Origin: CBDDKZ01 sp965230415
GTDB taxonomy: Bacteria; Bacteroidota; Bacteroidia; Cytophagales; JAAEPT01
Reading direction: 5' to 3'
Length of the DNA stretch: 64,000 nucleotides
Assembly (NCBI GenBank): GCA_965230415.1
Contig: CBDDKZ010000005.1
Location: forward strand, 4,402,001-4,466,000
In this document: positions 27,621 through 35,155 of the stretch, piece by piece
How the letters are laid out: each line of letters starts with the position of its first letter
Position numbering within the stretch: the first letter of the stretch is position 1
Notes under the pieces: generated by a model
Database searches by the model: none
Told to the model about the DNA's origin: nothing
The model's input: only the letters and a program-made list of their open reading frames with translations
Translations under genes and position numbers: made by a program

Positions 27621-27738
27621 TTTCTCTTTTTTTACATAAAGATACCTAATCTTAAAAAAAGTATTTTGATCTGGCGAAATTTTTAGCAAATTTCGCTGTA
27701 GAGAGAACGATGATTTTATATTAAGAATTATAAAAAAA

Positions 27739-28722
27739 ATGAAAAAAATTGCTGTACTAACATCAGGAGGGGATGCACCGGGCATGAATGCCTGTGTAAG
27801 AGCTGTGGTACGTGCCGGCTATCACTATGGTTTAGAGGTGTTTGGAGTAGTTAAAGGGTACGACGGAATGATTAACGGAGCTTTTACTCCAATGAACCGT
27901 CGATCGGTTAGTAACATAATTCAAAAAGGTGGTACTATCCTGAAATCTGCGCGAAGTGAGCAATTTAAGACTAAGGAGGGAAGAAAAGAAGCTTATGAGC
28001 AATTGAAAGCAAACCAAATTGATGGTTTGGTTACAATTGGTGGTAATGGAACATTTACTGGTGCTAAGCTCTTTTTTGAAGAGTTTAATTTTCCCGTGAT
28101 TGGTGTGCCCGGAACCATAGACAATGACTTATTCGGTTCTGACTTCACAATAGGGTACGACACTGCCGTGAACACTGCTTTAGATGCTATAGACAAGATA
28201 CGTGATACGGCTGATGCACATGACCGGGTATTCTTCATAGAAGTAATGGGGAGAGCTACCGGATATATTGCAGTAAGGTCGGCTATAGGTGGAGGAGCCG
28301 AAATGGCTGTTTTACCGGAAAGATCGCTCGCCGATGAAGAAATTATTGATAAACTAAAAGAGGATGCCCGTGTTTCCAAAGCTTCTCATATTATCGTAGT
28401 GGCAGAGGGAGATAAGCCTGGAAATGCCATTCAATTAGCTTCACGAGTACATAAAGAAATTCCGGAATTGGACACTAAAGTATCTACATTAGGACACGTT
28501 CAAAGGGGAGGAGCTCCCACGGCAGCAGATCGCGTCCTGGCCAGTAGACTAGGTTTAGGCGCCGTAGAAGGTCTTCTTGATGGAAAAACGAATGTGATGG
28601 TGGGCGTAATTAATCATGAGATGGTTTATACACCTCTACTTGATTCTATTAACAAGAAAAAGCCGGTAAGCAATGATCTGTTGAGACTCATTGACATATT
28701 GAATACACGCGTTAATTCATAA
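27739..28722 (+). CDS. pfkA: 6-phosphofructokinase
   Basis: A 327-residue PFK that phosphorylates fructose 6-phosphate in glycolysis. Family motifs are LTSGGDAPGMNA (8-19), the catalytic PGTIDND loop, EVMGRATGYIA and HVQRGGAPTA. The usual ATP/Mg loop GGDGS/T reads GGNGT (Asn103 where Escherichia coli has Asp103). The Gly that favours ATP over pyrophosphate is kept. The gene is divergent from the aminotransferase (118 bases apart) and ends in a hairpin shared with miaA. Confidence 0.94.
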   Translation: MKKIAVLTSGGDAPGMNACVRAVVRAGYHYGLEVFGVVKGYDGMINGAFTPMNRRSVSNIIQKGGTILKSARSEQFKTKEGRKEAYEQLKANQIDGLVTIGGNGTFTGAKLFFEEFNFPVIGVPGTIDNDLFGSDFTIGYDTAVNTALDAIDKIRDTADAHDRVFFIEVMGRATGYIAVRSAIGGGAEMAVLPERSLADEEIIDKLKEDARVSKASHIIVVAEGDKPGNAIQLASRVHKEIPELDTKVSTLGHVQRGGAPTAADRVLASRLGLGAVEGLLDGKTNVMVGVINHEMVYTPLLDSINKKKPVSNDLLRLIDILNTRVNS

Positions 28723-28737
28723 AAATAGAAGCAATTC

Positions 28738-28777
28738 AAAAAAGTGCTATTTCTTTAAAAGAGATAGCACTTTTTTT
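28738..28777. terminator. Bidirectional terminator shared by pfkA and miaA
   Basis: A 17-bp stem with one G-U-type mismatch (left arm 28738-28754, right arm 28760-28776, loop TTAAA) flanked by A and T runs on the two sides, so it can work on both strands. The stem includes the last codons and stop of miaA (stop at 28747-28749). Confidence 0.88.
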
Positions 28778-29640
28778 AGGTCTTCAGGTGAATACCACAA
28801 ATCGGTTTGTTTTTTAAACCAGGTTAGCTGACGTTTGGCATACCTGCGACTATTTCTTTTGATGAGTTCAACCGCGCGCGCTAAACTGTGTACCTTGTCA
28901 ATAAAATCGAATAATTCCTGATACCCTACCGTTTGCAGGGCGTAGGTATTTCTGTAGCTATAGAGCGATTTCACTTCATCCAGTAAGCCCGATTCCATCA
29001 TAAGGTCAACACGTAAATTTATTCGTTCGTAAAGTTCTTCACGCGCTCTTTCAAGGCCAATAATAATGGTTTCAAAAGGCCGCTTACTTACGTTTTTGTT
29101 GAGATAGGTAGAAAAGGGAAGGCCGGTGGCCAGGCAAACTTCCAATGCCCTCACAACCCGTTGGGAGTTTTGAATGTCTACCTGGGCATAATATTCCGGG
29201 TCATGTTTTTTAAGCAATTCTTGTAATGGGCCTAAACCTTCGTTTTCAAGTTGTTCGTTGAGCGTAGCTCTTACTTTTTGAGGTACCTCAGGAAAATCAT
29301 CGAGCCCGTCTGTCAGTGCTTTTATGTATAAACCGGAACCACCCGTTACAATAATATCATCGTGATTTTGGTACAGGACAGCTAACAAATCCAGGCACTC
29401 TCTTTCAAAATCACCGGCGCTCAATTCCTGCGCTATACTATGACTATTGATGAAATAATGCTTAACCGCATTTAATTCCTCTTCAGAGGGCTTCGCGGTG
29501 CCAATGCTCATTTCTTTAAAGAACTGCCGCGAGTCTGCCGATACAATAACAGTGTTAAGGGCCTTGGCTAATTCTATACAAAAAGCAGTCTTACCTACGG
29601 CGGTGGCTCCAACAATAACTATGAGGCGTTTTTTATTCAT
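28747..29640 (-). CDS. miaA: tRNA dimethylallyltransferase
   Basis: A 297-residue enzyme that adds a dimethylallyl group to A37 of tRNAs reading UNN codons. The Walker A loop is GATAVGKT (11-18). Other family blocks are SADSRQFFKEMSIGTAKPS, TGGSGLYIKAL, NSQRVVRALEV and RRYAKRQLTWFK. It lies one base downstream of the GT4 gene on the same strand, so they are probably co-transcribed. Its 3' end lies inside the bidirectional terminator. Confidence 0.96.
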   Translation of the reverse strand: MNKKRLIVIVGATAVGKTAFCIELAKALNTVIVSADSRQFFKEMSIGTAKPSEEELNAVKHYFINSHSIAQELSAGDFERECLDLLAVLYQNHDDIIVTGGSGLYIKALTDGLDDFPEVPQKVRATLNEQLENEGLGPLQELLKKHDPEYYAQVDIQNSQRVVRALEVCLATGLPFSTYLNKNVSKRPFETIIIGLERAREELYERINLRVDLMMESGLLDEVKSLYSYRNTYALQTVGYQELFDFIDKVHSLARAVELIKRNSRRYAKRQLTWFKKQTDLWYSPEDLKKVLSLLKK

Positions 29641-29641
29641 A

Positions 29642-30724
29642 CTATTTTGAATAAAGTTCCAGTAGTTTTTTCTCTTCGTTTTGCCAACAGAGTGCTTTCT
29701 TGGCTACTTTGCAATTTGCAGATATCCTGTTGTAATTAGTGGTATTATTCAAAAGTTCATTTGTTGCCTGTACGATTTGAGCAATATCTAAATCGATTAA
29801 TTGGGCAACTTCATGTTGGGCATTAATTTTTTGATATTCAGGGAAATTGATGGTGATCTGAGGTATTTCAGCATGTATATAATCGTAAAACTTATTGGCC
29901 AGTGAATAATAGTAGCTTTTTCCCTTATTTTCTAACAACAGATATCCTATAGAAGCGTTCTTTGTAATTTGATGTAATTCTTCAGGCTTGACATAACCTT
30001 TGAACAGGACTTTTGATGCTAAGTTTTGTTCATGGGTAAAAGCTAATAGCTCTTCGTACAAATCACCGTAACCGCAAATCCAGAATTCGGAATCGATTTG
30101 GTGCATAGCCTGAATAATCTCTTTTAGCCCTCGTCCTTCATTTACAGCACCAATATAGACCAGGTAAGGTTTCCCAGGTTTTTTTTGAATACTGTCGTTA
30201 TAAACGGAAATATTTCGAATTACACTGAAGTCTTTATGGTAGTGTTTTTTGAACGCTTCGGCCAAAGATTCGCTAACGGTATAAGCAAAGTCTGTTTTCG
30301 GTATGAAGAAACGCTCCATTTTCTTCCATAACTTTTGTATTCGGGGCCTTCTAACCACTTCTATCGTTTCCGAAAAGTATTCATGAGCATCAAAATAAAG
30401 TTTGACCTTTTTGAAGCGTGTGGCTAAAAATGTACCAGGTAACGTGTCCATATCTACTGAAGAAATGATGTCGTACCCTCTTAAAAAAAAGACGAAAAAA
30501 AATAATCGGATATTATATTCCAAATAAAAGAACTTCCCCTTATGGAACAGGCATTTTAATCTTCTCTGTTTATAAGGTTTTGTAGATAAGGGAGCTGAAT
30601 GAGGCAATGAACGTCCAACAATTGTAACATCAAACCCGAGATTATACAACGATTCACAGATACGCATCATGCGTTGATCATAATTGAGGTCTGTTGTTAC
30701 AGTGAATAATATTTTTTTGGACAT
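29642..30724 (-). CDS. Glycosyltransferase family 4
   Basis: A 360-residue GT-B glycosyltransferase. The N-terminal domain starts KKILFTVTTDLNYDQRMMRIC, with the family's D-RM-R nucleotide region, and has YFDAHEYFSE. The C-terminal domain has YLVYIGAVNEGRG (donor phosphate loop) and the terminal NKFYDYIHAEIPQI block. It belongs to the Bacteroidota GT4 group often found singly in the genome. Substrate unknown. It is the first gene of a two-gene unit with miaA; a TAATTTTG box sits 5 bases before its ATG. Confidence 0.83.
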   Translation of the reverse strand: MSKKILFTVTTDLNYDQRMMRICESLYNLGFDVTIVGRSLPHSAPLSTKPYKQRRLKCLFHKGKFFYLEYNIRLFFFVFFLRGYDIISSVDMDTLPGTFLATRFKKVKLYFDAHEYFSETIEVVRRPRIQKLWKKMERFFIPKTDFAYTVSESLAEAFKKHYHKDFSVIRNISVYNDSIQKKPGKPYLVYIGAVNEGRGLKEIIQAMHQIDSEFWICGYGDLYEELLAFTHEQNLASKVLFKGYVKPEELHQITKNASIGYLLLENKGKSYYYSLANKFYDYIHAEIPQITINFPEYQKINAQHEVAQLIDLDIAQIVQATNELLNNTTNYNRISANCKVAKKALCWQNEEKKLLELYSK

Positions 30725-30728
30725 GGCG

Positions 30729-30736
30729 CAAAATTA
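30729..30736 (-). promoter_or_regulatory. Possible -7 box (TAATTTTG) abutting GT4 start
   Basis: On the minus strand TAATTTTG fits TAnnTTTG and is only 4 bases from the ATG. If used, the transcript would be leaderless or nearly so. Confidence 0.35.
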
Positions 30737-30864
30737 TCATTTTCTTTTTAAAACTTGTTTTTGAAAATCATTATTGCAATTTGTTGAAGCTTAACAACCA
30801 TGCTATTTATAAGATTACAAGTCAATTTGCGAATAGAATTTCCAACAAAATTAGTAACTTTATC

Positions 30865-30872
30865 TATGTTTG
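30865..30872 (+). promoter_or_regulatory. Probable -7 box (TATGTTTG) for the RqcH operon
   Basis: TATGTTTG matches TAnnTTTG and lies 126 bases before the first annotated gene of the operon. The leader it would create contains an 8-bp hairpin and a 23-codon reading frame. Confidence 0.45.
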
Positions 30873-30897
30873 ATACTTTGGTTGTTTAGAATTCAAC

Positions 30898-30969
30898 ATG
30901 TTTTCGGAGGTACACTGCTTTACCTGGATTCCTCCGAATGATAAAAAGCACTATCAGCTAAAGGAGTGA
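30898..30969 (+). CDS. Possible 23-codon leader peptide
   Basis: ATG at 30898, TGA at 30967-30969, between the probable promoter and the 91-residue protein gene. The peptide (MFSEVHCFTW... ending YQLKE) has no known relatives that I recognise. Its codons 2-14 form the hairpin described next. It could be a regulatory upstream frame or chance. Confidence 0.25.
   Translation: MFSEVHCFTWIPPNDKKHYQLKE
30903..30938 (+). promoter_or_regulatory. 5' leader hairpin (TTCGGAGG / CCTCCGAA)
   Basis: Perfect 8-bp inverted repeat separated by 20 bases, in an otherwise AT-rich leader. The inner bases GGTA and TACC can extend pairing. It lies 60 bases before the first gene of the operon. No T-run follows, so it is not a terminator; a structured leader or protein-binding site is possible. 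Confidence 0.5.
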
Positions 30970-30997
30970 GACTGGATTTGTGAAGTGAATTTCGATT

Positions 30998-31273
30998 ATG
31001 CAAATTAAATATACCAAACACTTTCTGAATAAACTGGAGGATGTCTTTGCAGAATCTGACTATTATTTAAGATACGAAAAGGGGAACTTTCAATCCGGGT
31101 ATTGTGTACTCAAGGATAAGAAAATTGTATTGGTCAATAAATATTATCCTATTGAAGGTAAAATCAACTGTTTGTTAGATATTATGCAACAGGTTAACCT
31201 TGATATTGCTTTATTGAGTGCAAAGAATAAACAATTATATTCGGATATTAATCAAATAAAACTGGATTTATGA
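30998..31273 (+). CDS. Small conserved-looking protein of unknown function
   Basis: A 91-residue soluble protein (MQIKYTKHFLNKLEDVFAES...). It has an amphipathic N-terminal helix, then short beta segments (YLRYEKGNFQSGYCVLKDKKIVLVNKYY). I recall this kind of small protein directly upstream of the MBL-fold gene in Bacteroidota genomes but know no function. It overlaps the next gene by 4 bases (ATGA), so it is translated as part of a three-gene operon with the hydrolase and RqcH. Confidence 0.75.
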   Translation: MQIKYTKHFLNKLEDVFAESDYYLRYEKGNFQSGYCVLKDKKIVLVNKYYPIEGKINCLLDIMQQVNLDIALLSAKNKQLYSDINQIKLDL

Positions 31274-32031
31274 AAGTGACATTTTTGGGAACTGGTACGT
31301 CTCAGGGAGTGCCCGTAATAGCTTGTTCGTGCGAAGTTTGCCAATCTGTTGATTTCAGAGACAAACGCTTGAGATCTTCTGTGTTTATTGAGGTGGACGG
31401 TGTGAACCTGGTCATTGATTCGGGCCCCGATTTCAGAGAGCAGATGCTGCGCGAGCGTGTTAAAAAACTCGATGCCATCTTATTTACGCATGAACACAAA
31501 GATCATGTAGCTGGATTGGACGATGTGCGTTCTTTTAATTTTTTACAGAAAAAAGACATGCCCATTTATGCTCAGGAGCGCGTATTAAAGCATATTAAAA
31601 ATGAATTTGCCTATGCTTTTGCAGAACTTAAATATCCTGGAGTTCCGCAAATTACAGCCAATGAAATTGCAACCAGTGCCTTTGATATTGAAGGAGTTTC
31701 TATCCAACCTATCGAAGTGATGCATTACAAACTGCCTGTTTTGGCATTTCGAATCAAAGATTTTACCTACGTCACCGACGCAAATTTTATCTCCGAAGAA
31801 GGTAAAGAGCAAATTAGAGGGTCTAAAGTAATGGTTGTAAATGCACTTCAAAGTGATCCGCATATTTCTCATTTTACTTTGCCGGAAGCGATAGATTTAG
31901 TGCAGGAACTTGAAATTGAACAAGCTTACTTTACTCATATAAGCCATAAGCTGGGGCGACATGCGAAAGTGTCGGAGCAATTACCAGATGGCGTTCAGCT
32001 GGCATACGATGGCCTTACTTTGGAATTATAA
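31270..32031 (+). CDS. PhnP-like metallo-beta-lactamase-fold hydrolase
   Basis: A 253-residue metal-dependent hydrolase. The metal site begins FTHEHKDH (His74, His76, Asp78, His79), with DSGPDF upstream and a C-terminal HISHKLGRH. A Cys cluster C19-x-C21-x2-C24 matches the structural zinc site of PhnP, a cyclic phosphodiesterase. The substrate in Bacteroidota is not established. It overlaps the genes on both sides by 4 and 1 bases, tying it to the RqcH gene. Confidence 0.88.
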   Translation: MKVTFLGTGTSQGVPVIACSCEVCQSVDFRDKRLRSSVFIEVDGVNLVIDSGPDFREQMLRERVKKLDAILFTHEHKDHVAGLDDVRSFNFLQKKDMPIYAQERVLKHIKNEFAYAFAELKYPGVPQITANEIATSAFDIEGVSIQPIEVMHYKLPVLAFRIKDFTYVTDANFISEEGKEQIRGSKVMVVNALQSDPHISHFTLPEAIDLVQELEIEQAYFTHISHKLGRHAKVSEQLPDGVQLAYDGLTLEL

Positions 32032-33575
32032 TGCACAATAATTATTACTTTCTACGGCAGCTCGTTCCGGAGCTGATGAAAGAAATTGAAGGAACAGCGC
32101 TTTGGGAAGCCTTTTCCCAACATAAAGATGAACTTATACTTGGATTTACCTCCTCATCAGAACACCAGTTCTATATCAAAGCAGACTTGTCTTCCGGGTT
32201 TTCATGTCTAAGCTTTAGTACCGAATATGCCCGGGCCAAAAAGAATAGTGTGGATTTGTTCAATGGACTCATCGGACAACGAGTTATTGATGGCGCCATG
32301 TATAAGAATGAACGAGCTTTTTCAATAGCTTTTGAGTCGGGTGAAAAGCTATTATTCAAACTATTCGGCAATCAATCCAATATTCTTCTGGTGAACGATC
32401 AAGAGGTAGTTAGTGACATCTTTAAAAAGAATATGACCCAGGATTGGGAACTCAACATTTCTGGGCTAGACAGGGACCTGACACAAAATGAGGACTTTTT
32501 TAATAGGGCAGAAGATGGTATTCATGCTTGTTTTCCTACTTTTGGCAAACCGGTTTTGGCATATATTCAACAAGAATATGCCGAAAATAAAGGCTGGCAA
32601 CAGGTCAGTGAGGTACTGGAGTTATTAGAAGAACCTAAGTATTACATATGTCTTTGGAATCAAAAGCACCTATTATCTTTAGTACCCATTGGAGATCAAC
32701 TGGAAAAATTTAATAACCCGATTGAAGCTGTAAACAGTTTTTATATTATATACAAAACTTCTTCTACCTTATTAAATGCAAAAAAATCCTTACTCAGTAA
32801 TTTGACGAAACAAAAACTCAAAGCAACTAATTACCTTAAAAAAACCAAATCGAAGAAAGAAGCCTTTATCAATAAACAGGACGACAAGCAAATAGCAGAT
32901 GTAATTATGGCAAACATGCACCAGATAAAGCAAGGAAGCAAAGAAGTATCATTATTTAATTTTTATACCAATGAAGAGGTTGTTATCCCTCTTAAGGAGC
33001 AACTAAGTCCACAGAAGAATGCGGAGCGTTTATACCGTAAATCGAAGAATAAAGATTTAGAACTGAAACAGCTGAATGAGAATATTAAGGTGGTCTCAGA
33101 TAAGTTGTCAACTATAGAAGATCAATTGAACCAAATTAAAGCCATTGATGATTTTAAATCATTAAAGCAGTTCATTAAACAACACAACCTGAAAGAAACA
33201 CGGAAGGACAAAGAGGAAGAATACCGTTTTAAAGAGACTGTATTTGAAGGGTTTCGAATATTGGTAGGAAGGAATGCCCGAAACAATGACGAATTAACGC
33301 AACAATTTGCCCATAAAGAAGACCTCTGGCTGCATGCTAAAGATGTTAGTGGTTCTCATGTCATAATCAAATATCAATCGGGTAAAACCTTTCCCAAATC
33401 TGTTGTACACCGGGCCGCCACCATTGCGGCCTTTTATTCAAAAAGAAAGAACGACAGTATATGTCCTGTGATATATACGCCGAAAAAATTTGTCAGGAAA
33501 GTAAAAGGAGCTCCTGCAGGTGCTGTAATGGTAGATAAAGAGGAGGTGCTAATGGTTGTTCCATCGGATATATGA
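32031..33575 (+). CDS. rqcH: NFACT-family ribosome quality-control protein (RqcH-like)
   Basis: A 514-residue protein of the NFACT/RqcH/Rqc2 family. An N-terminal NFACT-N-like region (about 1-240) is followed by a long charged coiled coil (about 250-400) and the NFACT-R domain with the diagnostic DLWLHAKDVSGSHVII near residue 440, then FVRKVKGAPAGAVMV. Bacterial RqcH binds stalled 50S subunits and adds C-terminal alanine tails that mark the nascent chain for degradation. The N-terminal domain diverges from the Bacillus protein, so activity is inferred. Its ATG overlaps the hydrolase stop (TAATG). Confidence 0.88.
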   Translation: MHNNYYFLRQLVPELMKEIEGTALWEAFSQHKDELILGFTSSSEHQFYIKADLSSGFSCLSFSTEYARAKKNSVDLFNGLIGQRVIDGAMYKNERAFSIAFESGEKLLFKLFGNQSNILLVNDQEVVSDIFKKNMTQDWELNISGLDRDLTQNEDFFNRAEDGIHACFPTFGKPVLAYIQQEYAENKGWQQVSEVLELLEEPKYYICLWNQKHLLSLVPIGDQLEKFNNPIEAVNSFYIIYKTSSTLLNAKKSLLSNLTKQKLKATNYLKKTKSKKEAFINKQDDKQIADVIMANMHQIKQGSKEVSLFNFYTNEEVVIPLKEQLSPQKNAERLYRKSKNKDLELKQLNENIKVVSDKLSTIEDQLNQIKAIDDFKSLKQFIKQHNLKETRKDKEEEYRFKETVFEGFRILVGRNARNNDELTQQFAHKEDLWLHAKDVSGSHVIIKYQSGKTFPKSVVHRAATIAAFYSKRKNDSICPVIYTPKKFVRKVKGAPAGAVMVDKEEVLMVVPSDI

Positions 33576-33631
33576 TGGTCAATAATCATTAAAGAAAGCG
33601 CTATTTAGTTCACCTTTTAGAACTATTTTAT

Positions 33632-33639
33632 TACTTTTG
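33632..33639 (+). promoter_or_regulatory. -7 box (TACTTTTG) of ffh promoter
   Basis: TACTTTTG in the context TTATTACTTTTGCAC matches the Bacteroidota TAnnTTTG consensus. It is 48 bases before the ffh start codon, with no gene in between. Confidence 0.6.
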
Positions 33640-33687
33640 CACATTAATCGATTAACAAAACTGGCATAAGCAGTAAAGAAAATATAA

Positions 33688-35013
33688 ATGTTTGAAAATC
33701 TTAGTAATAAACTTGATCAGGCGTTCAAAACCCTAAAGGGGCAGGGAAAGATAACGGAAATCAATGTTGCGCAGACGGTAAAAGAGATCAGGAGAGCGTT
33801 AATTGACGCCGATGTGAACTATAAAGTTGCGAAGGCTGTCACCGATGATATTAAAAAAGAAGCACTTGGTTCAGATGTATTGATTTCAGTAACACCTGGT
33901 CAGTTATTAATTAAGATCACCAATGAAAAACTTGCTGAGCTCATGGGAGGGCAGCAAGTAAGTATCAATGATAAAGGAAACCCATCAGTAATTTTAATTG
34001 CCGGCCTTCAGGGTTCTGGTAAAACTACATTTACGGGTAAGTTGGCCAATCAGCTTAAAAAGAATGGTAAACGGGTATTGGTAGTTGCAGGTGATGTTTA
34101 TCGACCAGCTGCGATTGATCAGCTTACTGTTCTCAGCGAACAGGTAGAAGTTGATATTTACAAAGAAATAGAGAATAAAAATCCTGTGGAAATAGCGCAG
34201 AATGCAATTAAGCATGCGAAGGTTCAGGGACATGGCGTCGTAATCGTAGATACAGCCGGGCGTCTGGCAGTTGACGAAGAAATGATGCAGGAAATTGAGC
34301 AGGTAAAAAAAGCTGTAAAGCCGTCAGAAACACTATTTGTGGTGGATTCAATGACTGGACAGGATGCTGTAAATACTGCTAAAACGTTTAACGAACGCAT
34401 AGATTTCGATGGCGTTGTTTTAACAAAATTAGATGGTGATACACGAGGTGGAGCTGCATTATCAATTAGAAATGTAGTAAACAAGCCGATTAAGTACATA
34501 AGTACGGGTGAGAAAATGGATGCTATTGATGTTTTCCATCCCGATCGTATGGCGAAACGTATTCTTGGAATGGGAGACGTTGTATCATTAGTTGAAAAAG
34601 CGCAACAAGCTTTTGATGAAGAAGAAGCCAGAAGGTTGAACATCAAAATTCGAAAGAATCAATTCGATTTTAATGACTTCCTTTCTCAGCTGGAACAAAT
34701 AAAAAAGATGGGTAACATCAAAGACCTGGTAGGTATGCTTCCTGGAGTAGGAAAAATGATGAAGAATGTAGATATCGATGATGATGCTTTCGTTCCTATA
34801 GAGGCTATTATTAAATCTATGACCCTTAAGGAACGAGAAAACCCTGATATTCTGGACGGATCGAGAAGAAAGCGTATCGCCAAAGGTAGTGGTACCTCTA
34901 TTCAACAGGTCAATAATCTCATGAAACAATTTGGTGACATGAGAAAAATGATGAAAAAAATGAATCAAATGACGGGTAGTAAGAAGGGATTGGCAAATAT
35001 GATGCGCAAGTAA
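33688..35013 (+). CDS. ffh: Signal recognition particle protein Ffh
   Basis: The 441-residue SRP54 GTPase, which binds signal sequences and targets ribosomes to the membrane via FtsY. The N domain is about 1-90. The G domain has GLQGSGKTT (106-114), VDTAGR and TKLDGDTRGGA. The methionine-rich M domain ends in MRKMMKKMNQMTGSKKG, with the RNA-binding block SRRKRIAKGSG. Length and motifs are standard. Transcription ends at a hairpin 28 bases downstream. Confidence 0.97.
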   Translation: MFENLSNKLDQAFKTLKGQGKITEINVAQTVKEIRRALIDADVNYKVAKAVTDDIKKEALGSDVLISVTPGQLLIKITNEKLAELMGGQQVSINDKGNPSVILIAGLQGSGKTTFTGKLANQLKKNGKRVLVVAGDVYRPAAIDQLTVLSEQVEVDIYKEIENKNPVEIAQNAIKHAKVQGHGVVIVDTAGRLAVDEEMMQEIEQVKKAVKPSETLFVVDSMTGQDAVNTAKTFNERIDFDGVVLTKLDGDTRGGAALSIRNVVNKPIKYISTGEKMDAIDVFHPDRMAKRILGMGDVVSLVEKAQQAFDEEEARRLNIKIRKNQFDFNDFLSQLEQIKKMGNIKDLVGMLPGVGKMMKNVDIDDDAFVPIEAIIKSMTLKERENPDILDGSRRKRIAKGSGTSIQQVNNLMKQFGDMRKMMKKMNQMTGSKKGLANMMRK

Positions 35014-35040
35014 TTACCTTTCAAAATAGGATATTTCAAG

Positions 35041-35070
35041 AAGCTATTATCATTGATGATAGCTTTTTTT
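35041..35070 (+). terminator. Rho-independent terminator after ffh
   Basis: Ten-base stem (AAGCTATTAT paired with ATGATAGCTT, one G-U), 5-base loop, then seven further T residues. Confidence 0.85.
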
Positions 35071-35093
35071 GTGTTCAGGGTGCTCGCTCAATA

Positions 35094-35133
35094 CTATAAA
35101 AAGCGATCCGTTTACACAGGTCGCTTTTTATAG
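35094..35133. terminator. Bidirectional hairpin between ffh and GH31 gene
   Basis: 15-bp stem CTATAAAAAGCGATC / GGTCGCTTTTTATAG with one G-U pair and a 10-base loop. The T-run on the minus strand side makes it a terminator for the convergent alpha-glucosidase gene, whose stop is 23 bases away. Confidence 0.75.
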
Positions 35134-35155
35134 GGATAGATTGGAATTAACGGGA

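Noticed and set aside
26513..27785. N-terminal extension of the aminotransferase frame up to 27785
   Set aside because: The extra residues overlap the start of pfkA and look non-coding (KIRYLYVKKEK); the start at 27620 begins a normal WbpE-type N-terminus.
27858..28379. Possible genes antisense to pfkA
   Set aside because: Low-complexity Ser-rich frames typical of the reverse strand of a conserved gene.
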